Part shown: piece by piece, positions 1 through 8,669 of the stretch
Layout of the letters: the number at the start of each line of letters is the position of its first letter
Numbering within the stretch: position 1 is the first letter of the stretch
Assembly: GCA_903904005.1 (NCBI GenBank)
Contig: CAIVAR010000005.1
Location: forward strand, 59,540 to 123,539
DNA length: 64,000 nt
Source of the DNA: an uncultured Anaeromyxobacter sp.
Lineage (GTDB): Bacteria; Myxococcota; Myxococcia; Myxococcales; Anaeromyxobacteraceae
Direction of reading: 5' to 3'
Program-made: the position numbers and the translations under genes
Notes under the pieces: model-generated
Databases searched by the model: none
Seen by the model: only the letters and a program-made list of their open reading frames with translations
What the model was told of the DNA's origin: nothing

Positions 1-1
1 C

Positions 2-1549
2 CGGGAGGACTGGACGGGGCGCCGCGACCTCACCGGCATCCCGCTCGTCACCATCGACGGGGAGGACGCCCGCGACTTCGACGACGCCGTGCACGTCGAG
101 AAGCTCCCCGGGCGCGGCTACCGGCTCGTGGTGGCCATCGCCGACGTGTCCCACTACGTTCGCCCCGGCCGCCCCCTCGACGGTGAGGCCCTGCGCAGGG
201 GCACGAGCGCCTACTTCCCGGGCACCGTGCTGCCCATGCTCCCGGAGCGGCTCTCCAACGGCGTCTGCTCGCTCAACCCGGAGGTGGAGCGGCTCTGCAT
301 GGTGGCCGACATGCGCTTCGACGCGTCCGGGACGCCCGGTGCAGTCGAGGTGTACCCGGGCGTGATGCGCTCGGCGGCCCGCTGCACCTACACCGAGGTG
401 GCGCGCATGCTCGACGGCGAGCGCGTCCCGCACCGGGAGTTCCTGCGCGATGGATTCGTCCGCATGGGCGAGTTGCAGGAGATCCTGGGCGGCGTCCGCC
501 GGCGGCGCGGCTCGATCGACTTCGACCTGGCCGAGTCCAAGGTCGTCCTCGGCGAGGACGGCAAGGTGCTCGCCATCGAGCAGCGCCCGCGCAACCGCGC
601 CCACCGGATCGTCGAGGAGTTCATGCTGGCCGCCAACGAGGCGGTGGCCCGCTGGTTCGGGGACCGGGATCTCCCCACCATCTACCGGGTCCACGGCCTG
701 CCCGACGAGGACAAGCTCCAGACCTTCCTCGACCTGGCCCGTGCCCAGGGCTTCGAGGTGCCCGAGGGAGGCTCCGGCCCGCTGGCGCTCGCCAACCTGC
801 TCGACCGGCTGGCCGGCCACGCCCAGCAAAGGGCGCTGAACCAGCTGTTGCTCCGCGCCATGATGCAGGCCGTCTACAGCCCCGAGAACATCGGTCACTT
901 CGGCCTCGCCGCCGAGCACTACCTCCACTTCACCTCGCCCATCCGCCGCTACCCCGACCTGATCGTCCACCGGCTCCTGCGCGACGCGCTCGGGGACTCT
1001 CCGGTGCGCCCCCCGCGGGCCGGGGAGCTGGAGCGGATCGCCATGGTCGCCTCCGACCGGGAGCGGGCGGCCATGAAGGCGGAACGGGACGTGAACGCCT
1101 ACTACGCGGCCCTCTACATGGCCGACCGTGTAGGGGAGCGCAGCCCGGGCACCGTCTCCGCCGTGGTGGAGTTCGGCCTGTTCGTCACCATGCACCGCTG
1201 GCACGTCGAGGGGCTCGTCAAGACCGAGGACCTCGGCGAGGGCTTCGTCCTCGACAAGGACGGCCACGCACTCGTGGAGAAGCGCAGCGGAAGGGCCTAC
1301 CGGGTGGGGGACGACATCGAGGTCGAGGTGGCGGCCTCCGACCCGGCCCGGCGGCGGATCGACCTCGCGCTCGTCGAGGGTGGCACGACGCGGGCCCCCG
1401 GGGTCGCGCCGGTGCGCAAGGGCAGGGGCAAGGAAACGCGCGGCGACAAGGCGCGGAAGGGCCCTCGTGGCGGTGGGAAGCGCGACGGCGGCAAGCCGGC
1501 GCGGGGACGGAACGGCGGGGCGGGCGGCGGCAAGAAGCGCCGCCGGTAG
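2..1549 (+). CDS. rnr: Ribonuclease R, 3' part (5' end outside window)
   Basis: 3'-to-5' exoribonuclease of the RNB family, which degrades structured RNA and takes part in rRNA and mRNA turnover. The reading frame is open from base 2, so the N-terminal cold-shock domains lie outside the window. Of the 515 visible residues, the first 30 hold the RNB metal-binding motif TIDGEDARDFDDAV, followed by MLPERLSNGVCSLNP. The RNB core runs to about residue 360 (HFTSPIRRYPDLIVHRLL), then an S1 domain (about 370-450, GTVSAVVEFGLFV). The last 40 or so residues are almost all Lys, Arg and Gly, a low-complexity basic tail of the kind that helps RNase R bind RNA. The next gene is convergent, with its stop codon 3 bases away. 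Confidence 0.95.
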   Translation, partial: REDWTGRRDLTGIPLVTIDGEDARDFDDAVHVEKLPGRGYRLVVAIADVSHYVRPGRPLDGEALRRGTSAYFPGTVLPMLPERLSNGVCSLNPEVERLCMVADMRFDASGTPGAVEVYPGVMRSAARCTYTEVARMLDGERVPHREFLRDGFVRMGELQEILGGVRRRRGSIDFDLAESKVVLGEDGKVLAIEQRPRNRAHRIVEEFMLAANEAVARWFGDRDLPTIYRVHGLPDEDKLQTFLDLARAQGFEVPEGGSGPLALANLLDRLAGHAQQRALNQLLLRAMMQAVYSPENIGHFGLAAEHYLHFTSPIRRYPDLIVHRLLRDALGDSPVRPPRAGELERIAMVASDRERAAMKAERDVNAYYAALYMADRVGERSPGTVSAVVEFGLFVTMHRWHVEGLVKTEDLGEGFVLDKDGHALVEKRSGRAYRVGDDIEVEVAASDPARRRIDLALVEGGTTRAPGVAPVRKGRGKETRGDKARKGPRGGGKRDGGKPARGRNGGAGGGKKRRR

Positions 1550-1552
1550 CCG

Positions 1553-1882
1553 CTAGGCCTGCGGTCCGGCGGCGGCGGAATCGCTCCGCAGCGCGGCCAG
1601 GAAGCGGCGGGCGCGCGCGATCCCCTCGGAGAGCGGAGGGTGTACCTCGAGCGGCCGCGCCTCGGCCACCGGGATGGCCTGGACGGTGGACGGGTCCTCG
1701 GTGTCCCAGGAGAGCTCGAGCCCGGCCCGGTCGAGGGCCGCGAAGAACGGCCCCCAGCCGGTGCGTCCGGCGGTCTCGGTGTGCGCCACGAGGACGGGAG
1801 CGCCGTCCCGGATGGCGGGGGAGAGGTGGTTCGCCCCGGCGAGGTTCAGCACCTCGGCCCGGTCGTGGGTGGCGAGCTTCAC
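1553..1882 (-). CDS. Small hypothetical protein, last gene of the liv transcription unit
   Basis: I do not recognise the family. The 109-residue protein starts with GTG. It has no signal peptide or membrane segment and looks like one small alpha/beta soluble domain (motifs VLVAHTETAGRTGWGPFF and LSWDTEDPSTVQAIPV). It starts 7 bases after the CBS-protein gene ends, so it is probably co-transcribed with the liv transporter genes. A link to transporter regulation is only inferred from position. Confidence 0.6.
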   Translation of the reverse strand: MKLATHDRAEVLNLAGANHLSPAIRDGAPVLVAHTETAGRTGWGPFFAALDRAGLELSWDTEDPSTVQAIPVAEARPLEVHPPLSEGIARARRFLAALRSDSAAAGPQA

Positions 1883-1889
1883 CGCCAGG

Positions 1890-2333
1890 CTACTTCCCGA
1901 AGGCGTTGGCGAAGCCGATGAGGGCCTCGAGGCAGTTCGACGTGGTGAGGATCCCCACCAGATCGTCCTTCTCGTCGACCACCAGCACCCCGTTCAGCTT
2001 CCGGTCTTCCATCAGCTTCGCCACGTCGGCGATCTGGTCGTCCGGGCGGACCTTGTGCGGCTTGGGGTTCATCGCCGCGGTGATCGGCGTCCGCGCCAGG
2101 AGGTAATGCACCTCCCAGGTGTCGAGGCTGGTCGCCTTGCTGGGCGTGAAGTCCTTGAGCATCTTCTCGGTGACCACGCCGACGAGCTTGCCGCCGTGCA
2201 TCACCGGCAGGCGCCGGATGTTCTTCTCCTTGAGCCGGTGGATCGCCTCCACGATGCTCGCGGAATCATCGATGGTCAGCGGGCTCGGCGTCATCCAGCG
2301 CCGTACCTTCGTCATGCTCGGGTCGTTGGTCAT
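1890..2333 (-). CDS. Two-CBS-domain protein (AcuB-like)
   Basis: A stand-alone pair of CBS domains, 147 residues. The first covers about residues 10-65 (VRRWMTPSPLTIDDSASIVEAI, then GGKLVGVVTEKML in part), the second about 82-140 (AAMNPKPHKVRPDDQI, then DDLVGILTTSNCLEAL). Such pairs usually bind adenine nucleotides or SAM and act as energy or ligand sensors; no catalytic domain is attached. It begins 7 bases after livF stops, in the same direction, so it is likely the next gene of the importer operon. By analogy with ABC importers that carry CBS domains on their ATPase, it may gate transport, but that is inference. Confidence 0.85.
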   Translation of the reverse strand: MTNDPSMTKVRRWMTPSPLTIDDSASIVEAIHRLKEKNIRRLPVMHGGKLVGVVTEKMLKDFTPSKATSLDTWEVHYLLARTPITAAMNPKPHKVRPDDQIADVAKLMEDRKLNGVLVVDEKDDLVGILTTSNCLEALIGFANAFGK

Positions 2334-2340
2334 GGTTCGA

Positions 2341-3045
2341 TCAGGCTCCCAGGAACGCCTTCTTGACGTGCTCGTTGCCGAGCAGTTCCTCTCCTGTACC
2401 GGAGAGTACCACCCTTCCGGTCTCGATCACGTAGGCGCGATGGGAGATGCGCAGGGACTGGAACACGTTCTGCTCGACGAGCAGGATGGTGGTCCCCTGC
2501 TTGTTGATCTCCTTGATGATCTCGAAGATGTTCTTCACGAAGAGCGGGGAGAGCCCCAGCGAGGGCTCGTCGAGGAGCATCAGCCGCGGGTTGGTCATGA
2601 GGCCGCGCCCGATGGCCAGCATCTGCTGCTCGCCCCCCGAAAGGGTTCCGCCCAGCTGCTTCTGCCGCTCTGCCAGGCGCGGGAAGAGGGTGAAGGCCCG
2701 CTCGATGTTCCGCTGCCGGTCCGGCCGGGTGGACTTGATGAACGAGCCCATGCGGAGGTTCTCGAGGACGGTCATCTCCGGGAAGATGCGGCGGCCCTCG
2801 GGAACCTGGACCACGCCGAGCTCGACCACCTGGTGCGATTCGAGCTTGCCGAGGTCCTTTCCCTCGAAGTGGATGGTTCCGCGGGAGGCGCGCACCAGCC
2901 GGGAGATGTTCTTCAGGGTGGTGGACTTCCCCGCCCCGTTGGCCCCCAGGACCGTGACGATCTCCCCCTGCTTCACCTCGAGGGAGAGGTCCCAGAGCAC
3001 CTGGAGGTCGCCATAGCTGAAGTCGAGGTTCTCGATTCGGAGCAC
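2341..3045 (-). CDS. livF: Branched-chain amino acid-type ABC transporter, ATPase LivF
   Basis: One of two cytoplasmic ATPases of a Liv/HAAT-family importer, 234 residues. Walker A is GANGAGKS, the signature is LSGGEQQM, and Walker B with its following residues is LMLLDEPSLGL. I chose the GTG at 3045 because the protein then starts MLRIENLDFSYGD, the usual LivF start, and because GAGG lies 7 bases upstream. A longer reading would run into livG. It begins 13 bases after the livG stop. The substrate may be a branched-chain or aromatic acid; sequence alone does not decide. Confidence 0.93.
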   Translation of the reverse strand: MLRIENLDFSYGDLQVLWDLSLEVKQGEIVTVLGANGAGKSTTLKNISRLVRASRGTIHFEGKDLGKLESHQVVELGVVQVPEGRRIFPEMTVLENLRMGSFIKSTRPDRQRNIERAFTLFPRLAERQKQLGGTLSGGEQQMLAIGRGLMTNPRLMLLDEPSLGLSPLFVKNIFEIIKEINKQGTTILLVEQNVFQSLRISHRAYVIETGRVVLSGTGEELLGNEHVKKAFLGA

Positions 3046-3058
3046 GGAGGTTCCTCGT

Positions 3059-3796
3059 TCAGACGTGGGCTTCGCCCAGGTAGGCGGTGACCACCTCGGG
3101 ATTGGAGACGACCTCCTGAGGGGCACCCTCGGCGAGCTTCTCACCGGAGTTGAGCACCACGATGCGGTCGGAGATGCGCATGATGGCCTTCATGTCGTGC
3201 TCGATGACCATCTGGGTCAGGCCGCGCTTCTTGATGTCGAGAATGAGCTGGATGATGTCCTCGCTCTCGGCGGGGTTGAGCCCTCCCATGACCTCGTCGA
3301 GGAGCAGCAGGTCGGGCTTGGTGGCCAGCACGCGGGCCACCTCCAGCTTCTTCCGCTCGCCGATGGGCAGGCCGCCGGCCAGGAAGTCGGCCTTGTGGGC
3401 CATCTTCACCACGTGGAGCTGCTCCCGGGCGATCTCCCGGGCCTCCTTCACCGAGCCGGTGCGGACCAGCGCCCCGACCACGACGTTGTCGAGCACGGTG
3501 AGCTTGGCGAGCGGCCGGACCTTCTGCCAGGTGCGGACCATGCCGAGCTTGCAGACCTGATCGGGCGTCATGCCGTTCAGCCGCCCGCCCTTGAAGAGGA
3601 TCTCCCCCTTGGTGGGCGGGTAGTAGCCGGTGATGCAGTTGAAGAGGGTGGTCTTGCCGGCGCCGTTCGGGCCGATGAGGCCGAGGATCATCCCCTCGTC
3701 CATCGTGAAGGAGACATCCGAGTTGGCCGCCAGGCCGCCGAAGTGCTTGCTGACGCTCTTGATCTCGAGGATCGGCTCTGTCGGGACGGTGGTCAT
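3059..3796 (-). CDS. livG: Branched-chain amino acid-type ABC transporter, ATPase LivG
   Basis: Second ATPase of the Liv importer, 245 residues. Walker A is GPNGAGKT (about residues 40-47) and Walker B LLLLDEVMGGL. The ABC signature is divergent: where LivG proteins usually have a LSYGQQR-like motif, this one has LPIGERKKLEVARVL. The C-terminal extension typical of LivG (VVSNPEVVTAYLGEAHV) is present. The ATG at 3796 overlaps the livM stop (ATGA), which points to translational coupling. Confidence 0.93.
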   Translation of the reverse strand: MTTVPTEPILEIKSVSKHFGGLAANSDVSFTMDEGMILGLIGPNGAGKTTLFNCITGYYPPTKGEILFKGGRLNGMTPDQVCKLGMVRTWQKVRPLAKLTVLDNVVVGALVRTGSVKEAREIAREQLHVVKMAHKADFLAGGLPIGERKKLEVARVLATKPDLLLLDEVMGGLNPAESEDIIQLILDIKKRGLTQMVIEHDMKAIMRISDRIVVLNSGEKLAEGAPQEVVSNPEVVTAYLGEAHV

Positions 3797-4878
3797 GCCG
3801 CACCTCCCGCCGCGGCCCGCGCTCGCCGCTTCCGGATCTGGTTCTTGATCCCGCCCAGGACGCCGTCGGGCATGTAGAGGATGGTGAGGGCCACGAGCAC
3901 GCCGTAGATGAGCATGTGGGCGTGGGAGAGGTTGTCCCGAAGGAACTGGCCGATGGTGGAGGCCGGGTTGACGATCCCGATCCCGACGAGCAGGTCGGTG
4001 AGCGCGTTGGAGCGCAGCGCCTCGGAGAGGGCCACGAGCAGCGCCGCCCCGATGACCGGGCCGAGGATCGTCCCGATGCCCCCGATGATGGCGGTGAGGA
4101 CGATCTGCACGGAGATGTCGAGCCCCACGGCCGTCTGCGGGTCGATGAAGCCCACGTAGAGCCCGTAGAGCGCCCCGGCGAAGGCGGTGAAGAAGGCCGA
4201 GATCATGAGCGCCACGTTCTTGTAGAAGGTGAGCGGGATGCCGAGCGAGTTGGCGGCGTCCTGGTCCTCGCGGATGGCCTGCAGGTAATAGCCGAGCTTC
4301 GAGCCCTGGAACCAGATGGTGACGAGCACCGTCACCACGGCCAGCGCGAGCCCCATGTAGTAGAAGGGCACCTTGGAGCTGAAGTCGGTGATCTGGACCC
4401 CGGCGATCACGAGGGGCGGGATCCCGGAGAGCAGGATGCCCTCGGCGCCGTTGGTGAGCTGCTTCCAGTTGAGGGCCGCCAGCCGGAAGATCTCGGCCAC
4501 CGCGATGGACGCCAGCACGAAGTAGGGACCGCGCAGGCGGAAGGTGATGCTGCCCACGATGGCGGCGACCAGCACCGCGAGCAGGAGCGCCGGGAAGAGC
4601 CCCCACCAGGGCGCGATGCCCCTCGACTGCAGGAGGACGATCACCGTGTAGGCGCCGATGCCGAAGTAGGCGGCGTGACCCACGGAGTACTGCCCGCCGT
4701 AGCCGCCGATGAGGTTCCAGGCCTCGCCCTGGATGACGGCCAGGAAGAACAGCACCATCATCTGGAGCGCGTACGGGCTCTCGACGAACTTCGGGAGGAT
4801 CGCCAGCGCCACCACGCCGGCGATGCCGAGGACGATGGGGAGGACGGCCAGGCCGCGGTTTCGGGGGGTCGGGGGCAT
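3793..4878 (-). CDS. livM: Branched-chain amino acid-type ABC transporter, permease LivM
   Basis: Inner-membrane permease of the Liv importer, 361 residues with about ten hydrophobic segments. Family-typical stretches are NLIGGYGGQYSVGHAAYFG near residue 55 and FRLRGPYFVLASIAVAE near 110, with the ATPase-docking loop AIREDQDAANSLGIP near 210. It ends in a basic cytoplasmic tail (KNQIRKRRARAAAGGAA). It starts 5 bases after livH and overlaps livG by four bases. Confidence 0.93.
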   Translation of the reverse strand: MPPTPRNRGLAVLPIVLGIAGVVALAILPKFVESPYALQMMVLFFLAVIQGEAWNLIGGYGGQYSVGHAAYFGIGAYTVIVLLQSRGIAPWWGLFPALLLAVLVAAIVGSITFRLRGPYFVLASIAVAEIFRLAALNWKQLTNGAEGILLSGIPPLVIAGVQITDFSSKVPFYYMGLALAVVTVLVTIWFQGSKLGYYLQAIREDQDAANSLGIPLTFYKNVALMISAFFTAFAGALYGLYVGFIDPQTAVGLDISVQIVLTAIIGGIGTILGPVIGAALLVALSEALRSNALTDLLVGIGIVNPASTIGQFLRDNLSHAHMLIYGVLVALTILYMPDGVLGGIKNQIRKRRARAAAGGAA

Positions 4879-4883
4879 GGCGT

Positions 4884-5750
4884 CTAGACCCGGGACTTGC
4901 CGAACAGGCCGGCCGGCTTGAAGAGGAGGATGAGCAGGAAGAGGACGTAGACCACGAGATCCTTCAACCCCGAGCTGATGTAGGCGCCGGCGAGCGACTC
5001 GGTGGCCCCGATGAGGACCCCGCCGACGGTGGCGCCCATCACGCTCCCCATGCCGCCCAGCACCACGATGACGAAGGCCTTCAGCGTGAAGGGCTGCCCG
5101 ACCTGCGGGAAGATGTAGTAGGTCGGCGAGATGAGGGAGCCGGCGACGGCGGCCAGCCCGGCGCCGATCCCGGTGGCGAGCACGCTCATGCGCTTCACGT
5201 TGACGCCCATGAGCTGGGCCGCGTCCCGGTCCTGGGCGGTCGCCCGGATGGCCTGGCCGGTGTCGGTCTTGAGCAGGAACCAGTAGAGGATCGCCGTCAC
5301 CGCCGCCGTGATGACGAAGGAGAGGAGCAGCGGCGTGGACACCGAGATCTCGCCCAGGCGGAAGCTCCCCGACGAGTACGACGTGGAGATGATCCGGTAG
5401 TCGGAGGTGAAGAGCAGCATCATCGTGTTGCTGAGGATGAGCCCGATCCCGATGGTGAGCAGGATCTGGTTCTGGGGCAGGGCGTTCAGCACCTTGTTGA
5501 TGACCGTTTTCTGGAGGATGGCCCCGAACAGGAAGAGCAGCGGGAAGACGAAGACGATCGACACGAACGGGTCGACGTTTCCCAGCGTGAAGAGGAAGTA
5601 GGAGGCGTACATCCCCAGCATCACCAGGTCGCCGTGGGCGAAGTTGATGATGCGCATGACGCCGAAGATGATGGTGAGGCCCACGCCGATGAGCGCGTAG
5701 GCCCCGCCGATCAGGACGCCCGAGAGGAGGGACTGGAGGAAGATGGTCAT
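4884..5750 (-). CDS. livH: Branched-chain amino acid-type ABC transporter, permease LivH
   Basis: Partner permease of LivM, 288 residues with eight or so membrane segments. Family features are SGVLIGGAYALIGVGLTIIFG at the N-terminus, MRIINFAHGDLVMLG, the EAA-like loop IRATAQDRDAAQLMG near residue 180, and FVIVVLGGMGSVMGA near 230. It lies 18 bases downstream of livK in the same direction. Confidence 0.94.
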   Translation of the reverse strand: MTIFLQSLLSGVLIGGAYALIGVGLTIIFGVMRIINFAHGDLVMLGMYASYFLFTLGNVDPFVSIVFVFPLLFLFGAILQKTVINKVLNALPQNQILLTIGIGLILSNTMMLLFTSDYRIISTSYSSGSFRLGEISVSTPLLLSFVITAAVTAILYWFLLKTDTGQAIRATAQDRDAAQLMGVNVKRMSVLATGIGAGLAAVAGSLISPTYYIFPQVGQPFTLKAFVIVVLGGMGSVMGATVGGVLIGATESLAGAYISSGLKDLVVYVLFLLILLFKPAGLFGKSRV

Positions 5751-5768
5751 CGTCGGGCGAAGCTCCGG

Positions 5769-6920
5769 TTACTTCCAGCCGGGGAAGGGCCAGATGGCCT
5801 TGCCGCTCTGCAGGGCCTGCGGCCAGACGGTGAAGTACTTGCCGTCCTGCACCTGCTCCACGAGCATCTGGTGCTTGTTCTGGTTCTGGTAGCCGTCGAA
5901 GTCGACGAACTTCACCGGGCCGAAGAGGCCGTCCCAGGCCCCGGCGCGGAGCCCGGCCGCGACCTTCTCGCGATCGCCGCCGGCCTTTGCCGCCACCTCG
6001 CCCATGATCATCATGGAGATGTAGGCGTTGGCGGCGTGGTAGGTCGGGGTCTTCCCGAAGCGCTTCTGGTAGCGGTCGCCGAAGGCCTTGGACCCCGGCC
6101 AGCTCACGTCGGGGGTCCACTGCGTGGAAGAGAAGACGGCGTTCGAGATGTTCTTCTCGCTCGCGAACTTGTCGGTGGAGAAGCCGGCGCCGGCGCCCAG
6201 GAAGGCCATGGGGGTGAGCTGCAGCTCGCGCGACTGGCGCATGAGGGTGATGGCGTCGGCCACGTAGGAGACCATGAACATGATGTCGGGGTTGGCGCCC
6301 TTCACCTTCACGAGCGTGGAGCGGTAGTCGGGGGAACCCGGCGAGTAGGCCTCCTCGAAGACCACCTTGATGCCCTTCTTGTCGGCGTAGTCCCTGGCGC
6401 TCTTGGCGCCGGAGACGCCGAAGTCGGTGTTCTCGGAGAGGATGGCGATGGTCTTCGGCTTGCCGAGGGTGGTCGCCATGTCGAGCAGGATGGCGGCGTA
6501 ATCGCCGGTGGTGGCCGAGACGCGGAAGACGTACTTGTAACCCTGCCGGGTGATCTCCTCCTTGGAGGCCACCGGGTTCACGAGCGGCATCTTGTACTGC
6601 TCGGCCTTCTTGGCGACGGCGTTGGTCACCGCCGAGGTGTAGGCGCCGACCACGCCGACGACGTTGTCGCGGGTGGCGAGCTTGTCCATGGCGGAGAGGC
6701 CGACCTGCGGCTTGCCGGTGTCGTCCTCCCAGATGAGCTGGACCTTGATGCCCTTGGCCGCGAGATCCTCCTCGGCGAACTTGATGCCGTTGGTGAGGTT
6801 CTCCCCGATGGGGGCTTGCGGCCCGGTCATCGAGTTGATGACGCCGATCTTCACCTGCGCGAGCGCGAGGGACGGGGCGAGGAAAAGGCAGACGGCGAGC
6901 AGGGAGAGGAAGCGCTTCAT
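5769..6920 (-). CDS. livK: Periplasmic substrate-binding protein LivK
   Basis: Periplasmic type I binding protein that delivers ligand to LivHM, 383 residues. The first 22 residues are a clear Sec signal peptide (MKRFLSLLAVCLFLAPSLALAQ). The mature protein starts VKIGVINSMTGPQAPIGE, the classic start of this fold. I chose the ATG at 6920 because it begins the signal peptide and has GGAGG 8 bases upstream. It is the first gene of the livKHMGF-CBS unit and has its own extended -10 promoter candidate at 6995-7003. Confidence 0.93.
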   Translation of the reverse strand: MKRFLSLLAVCLFLAPSLALAQVKIGVINSMTGPQAPIGENLTNGIKFAEEDLAAKGIKVQLIWEDDTGKPQVGLSAMDKLATRDNVVGVVGAYTSAVTNAVAKKAEQYKMPLVNPVASKEEITRQGYKYVFRVSATTGDYAAILLDMATTLGKPKTIAILSENTDFGVSGAKSARDYADKKGIKVVFEEAYSPGSPDYRSTLVKVKGANPDIMFMVSYVADAITLMRQSRELQLTPMAFLGAGAGFSTDKFASEKNISNAVFSSTQWTPDVSWPGSKAFGDRYQKRFGKTPTYHAANAYISMMIMGEVAAKAGGDREKVAAGLRAGAWDGLFGPVKFVDFDGYQNQNKHQMLVEQVQDGKYFTVWPQALQSGKAIWPFPGWK

Positions 6921-6994
6921 CGTGTCGACCTCCGCGACGCGGCCACCGGGGGAGGGCGGTGCGTCAGGATGATGGGCAAGCGAACCGGGCGATT

Positions 6995-7003
6995 TACATA
7001 CCA
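6995..7003 (-). promoter_or_regulatory. Extended -10 promoter element for the liv operon
   Basis: Read on the minus strand this is TGGTATGTA, a TGnTATAAT-type extended -10, about 75 bases before the livK start. It sits just downstream of the porin terminator, where a new promoter would be needed. I see no good -35 box. Confidence 0.5.
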
Positions 7004-7014
7004 CGCCCGTGTCG

Positions 7015-7057
7015 CGAAAAAGAAGGGAGCGCCGGTCCCGAATGACCCCGGCGCTCC
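7015..7057 (-). terminator. Rho-independent terminator after the porin gene
   Basis: Perfect 10-bp arms, GGAGCGCCGG at 7026-7035 and CCGGCGCTCC at 7048-7057, enclose a 12-base loop. Read on the minus strand the stem is followed by CTTCTTTTTC. This is the clearest intrinsic terminator in the window. It separates the porin gene from livK, 40 bases after the porin stop. Confidence 0.85.
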
Positions 7058-7096
7058 GATGATGCAGGGCGTCAGATGACGCGAGCTAAGTCATCC

Positions 7097-8452
7097 TCAG
7101 AACACCAGCTGCGAGTTGATGGAGAACTGCCCCTGGTTGTAGCTGGTCGCGTTGTAGAAGAAGCTGGTCGACCGGGCGTACTCCGCGGAGAACCGCCAGT
7201 TCTTGCCGGCGTAGCCGATGAGGCCGGTGGCCCAGGTGAAGTTCTGGAGGCGGGTGCCGTTGGCGGCGAGCAGCGTGCCGACGTAGGCGGTGGCGGGGCT
7301 CTGCGTCCCGCCCCAGCCGCCGTAGACCTTGAAGAGGTCGTCGGGGCCGACGAGAACCTGGAACCAGCCGCCCAGCGCGGCGACCGCGCTCGCGTTGGTG
7401 ACGGTGAACTTGGTGGCGGGAGCGACGGGCGCGACCACGGTGAGCGCGACGCCCTGGCTGGCGCCCAGCGAGCCGGGCTGGTCCCAGCCCTTGGCGCTGT
7501 AGATGGAGCCGAGGACGTTCACCATCCAGATGTTGAGCGTCATGTCGCCGCCGTAGATGTACGAGTTCACGTCGACGTTGGTGTCGGTGGCGGGGCTCAC
7601 GAAGCGGTTCTTCTGCCAACCCCACCAGCCGGCCAGTTCGGCCACCTTCTTGCCGCTGTTCTTGAAGCCGACCGCCACGCGGGTCTCGAAGGCGGGCACG
7701 CGCGAGCGGTTGCCGGCGCCGAGGTCGACGGCGGAGGTGGGCGAGAGGGTGCCGTCACCGATGGCGGTGTTGTCCTGCGGGTTCACCACGGCGGCCTGCG
7801 CACCGAGGGTGAAGCCGCTCTTGGGGTTCAGGTCGAAGCGGATCTCGGCCATCGGGGCCCGCCCGTTGAGCGTGCCGGCGAACTGGAAGAGGGGGTTGGC
7901 GATGTAGGCGACCGAGACCGGGCGAAGCAGCGAGACGAGGTGGTCGTCCTGGCCGAGGCGCAGGGTCAGCTTCGCGTCCGGGCCCAGGTTCCAGGCGGCG
8001 TCGGCGTAGGCCTTCCGCAGGCGGACGACCGGGCTGTAGAAGGCGACCGATCCGGTGGGAACCGCGCCGGCGTAACCGCCCTGGAAGTCGACCTCGACGA
8101 GCGCCGAGAGGGTGGCCTTGGTCCAGCCGGCGGTGTCGTTGAAGGAGAGGCGCGCGCCGAGCCGGGACTGGCGGACGTCGAAGAGGACGTTGCCCTCGCA
8201 GGCGGCGCCGCCGTTGCACTGGTTGGGCAGCGGGTAGTTCCGGCTGCCGGCGGAGTCGTTGAAGAAGGCGTTCAGCAGGAAGAACCCGTACGGCGTGAAG
8301 GTGACGGGCGACGGCTTCGGCGCCTCCTTCACCACCACGGTGGTGCTCTCCTTGATGACCACCTCCTGGTTGGTGGCCGTGGACTGCGCGTGGGCTGCGG
8401 CGGGGAGCACGGCGAGCAGCGCCGCGGCTCCGAGAACGGAAATCCTTCTCAT
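7097..8452 (-). CDS. Outer-membrane porin-like beta-barrel protein
   Basis: A secreted protein of 451 residues with a Sec signal peptide (MRRISVLGAAALLAVLPAAAHAQ). The mature part has many short alternating aromatic and polar strands (for example NTYIYGGDMTL-like stretches and FSAEYARSTSFFYNAT) and ends in Phe (INSQLVF), the usual C-terminal signal of outer-membrane barrels. An early stretch FTPYGFFLLNAFFNDS resembles the first strand of phosphate- or porin-family barrels. The substrate is unknown. GAGGGAG lies 8 bases before the ATG. Its position upstream of livK suggests, but does not prove, a shared uptake role; the strong terminator between them makes it a separate transcript. Confidence 0.8.
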   Translation of the reverse strand: MRRISVLGAAALLAVLPAAAHAQSTATNQEVVIKESTTVVVKEAPKPSPVTFTPYGFFLLNAFFNDSAGSRNYPLPNQCNGGAACEGNVLFDVRQSRLGARLSFNDTAGWTKATLSALVEVDFQGGYAGAVPTGSVAFYSPVVRLRKAYADAAWNLGPDAKLTLRLGQDDHLVSLLRPVSVAYIANPLFQFAGTLNGRAPMAEIRFDLNPKSGFTLGAQAAVVNPQDNTAIGDGTLSPTSAVDLGAGNRSRVPAFETRVAVGFKNSGKKVAELAGWWGWQKNRFVSPATDTNVDVNSYIYGGDMTLNIWMVNVLGSIYSAKGWDQPGSLGASQGVALTVVAPVAPATKFTVTNASAVAALGGWFQVLVGPDDLFKVYGGWGGTQSPATAYVGTLLAANGTRLQNFTWATGLIGYAGKNWRFSAEYARSTSFFYNATSYNQGQFSINSQLVF

Positions 8453-8669
8453 CGGTATGACTCCCTCTGGCGGGCGGGGGGTGCCCGGAATGGCCTCGGC
8501 GGAGGCCGTTGTCTTTCACGTCAGCGTCGTGCTTCGCCGTGGGTGAAGTGAGCGACGGGAGACCACGGAGGGCACGAAATCGGCGTCGGAACGGGCACAC
8601 GGTAGCTTCAACCCGAACCTCCGTGGGGCCTTGTTCGACCGCTTGCACCCATCTAGGGCGTCCGCCCCG

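Noticed and set aside
4606..6120. N-terminal extensions of livM and livG frames into upstream genes
   Set aside because: They are open only because of low stop frequency; canonical starts at 4878 and 3796 with ATGA coupling or ribosome sites are far better.
8492..8507. GGCCTC/GAGGCC hairpin in the porin leader
   Set aside because: Six-bp arms are common in such GC-rich DNA, and no U-run or ribosome-site overlap gives it a role.
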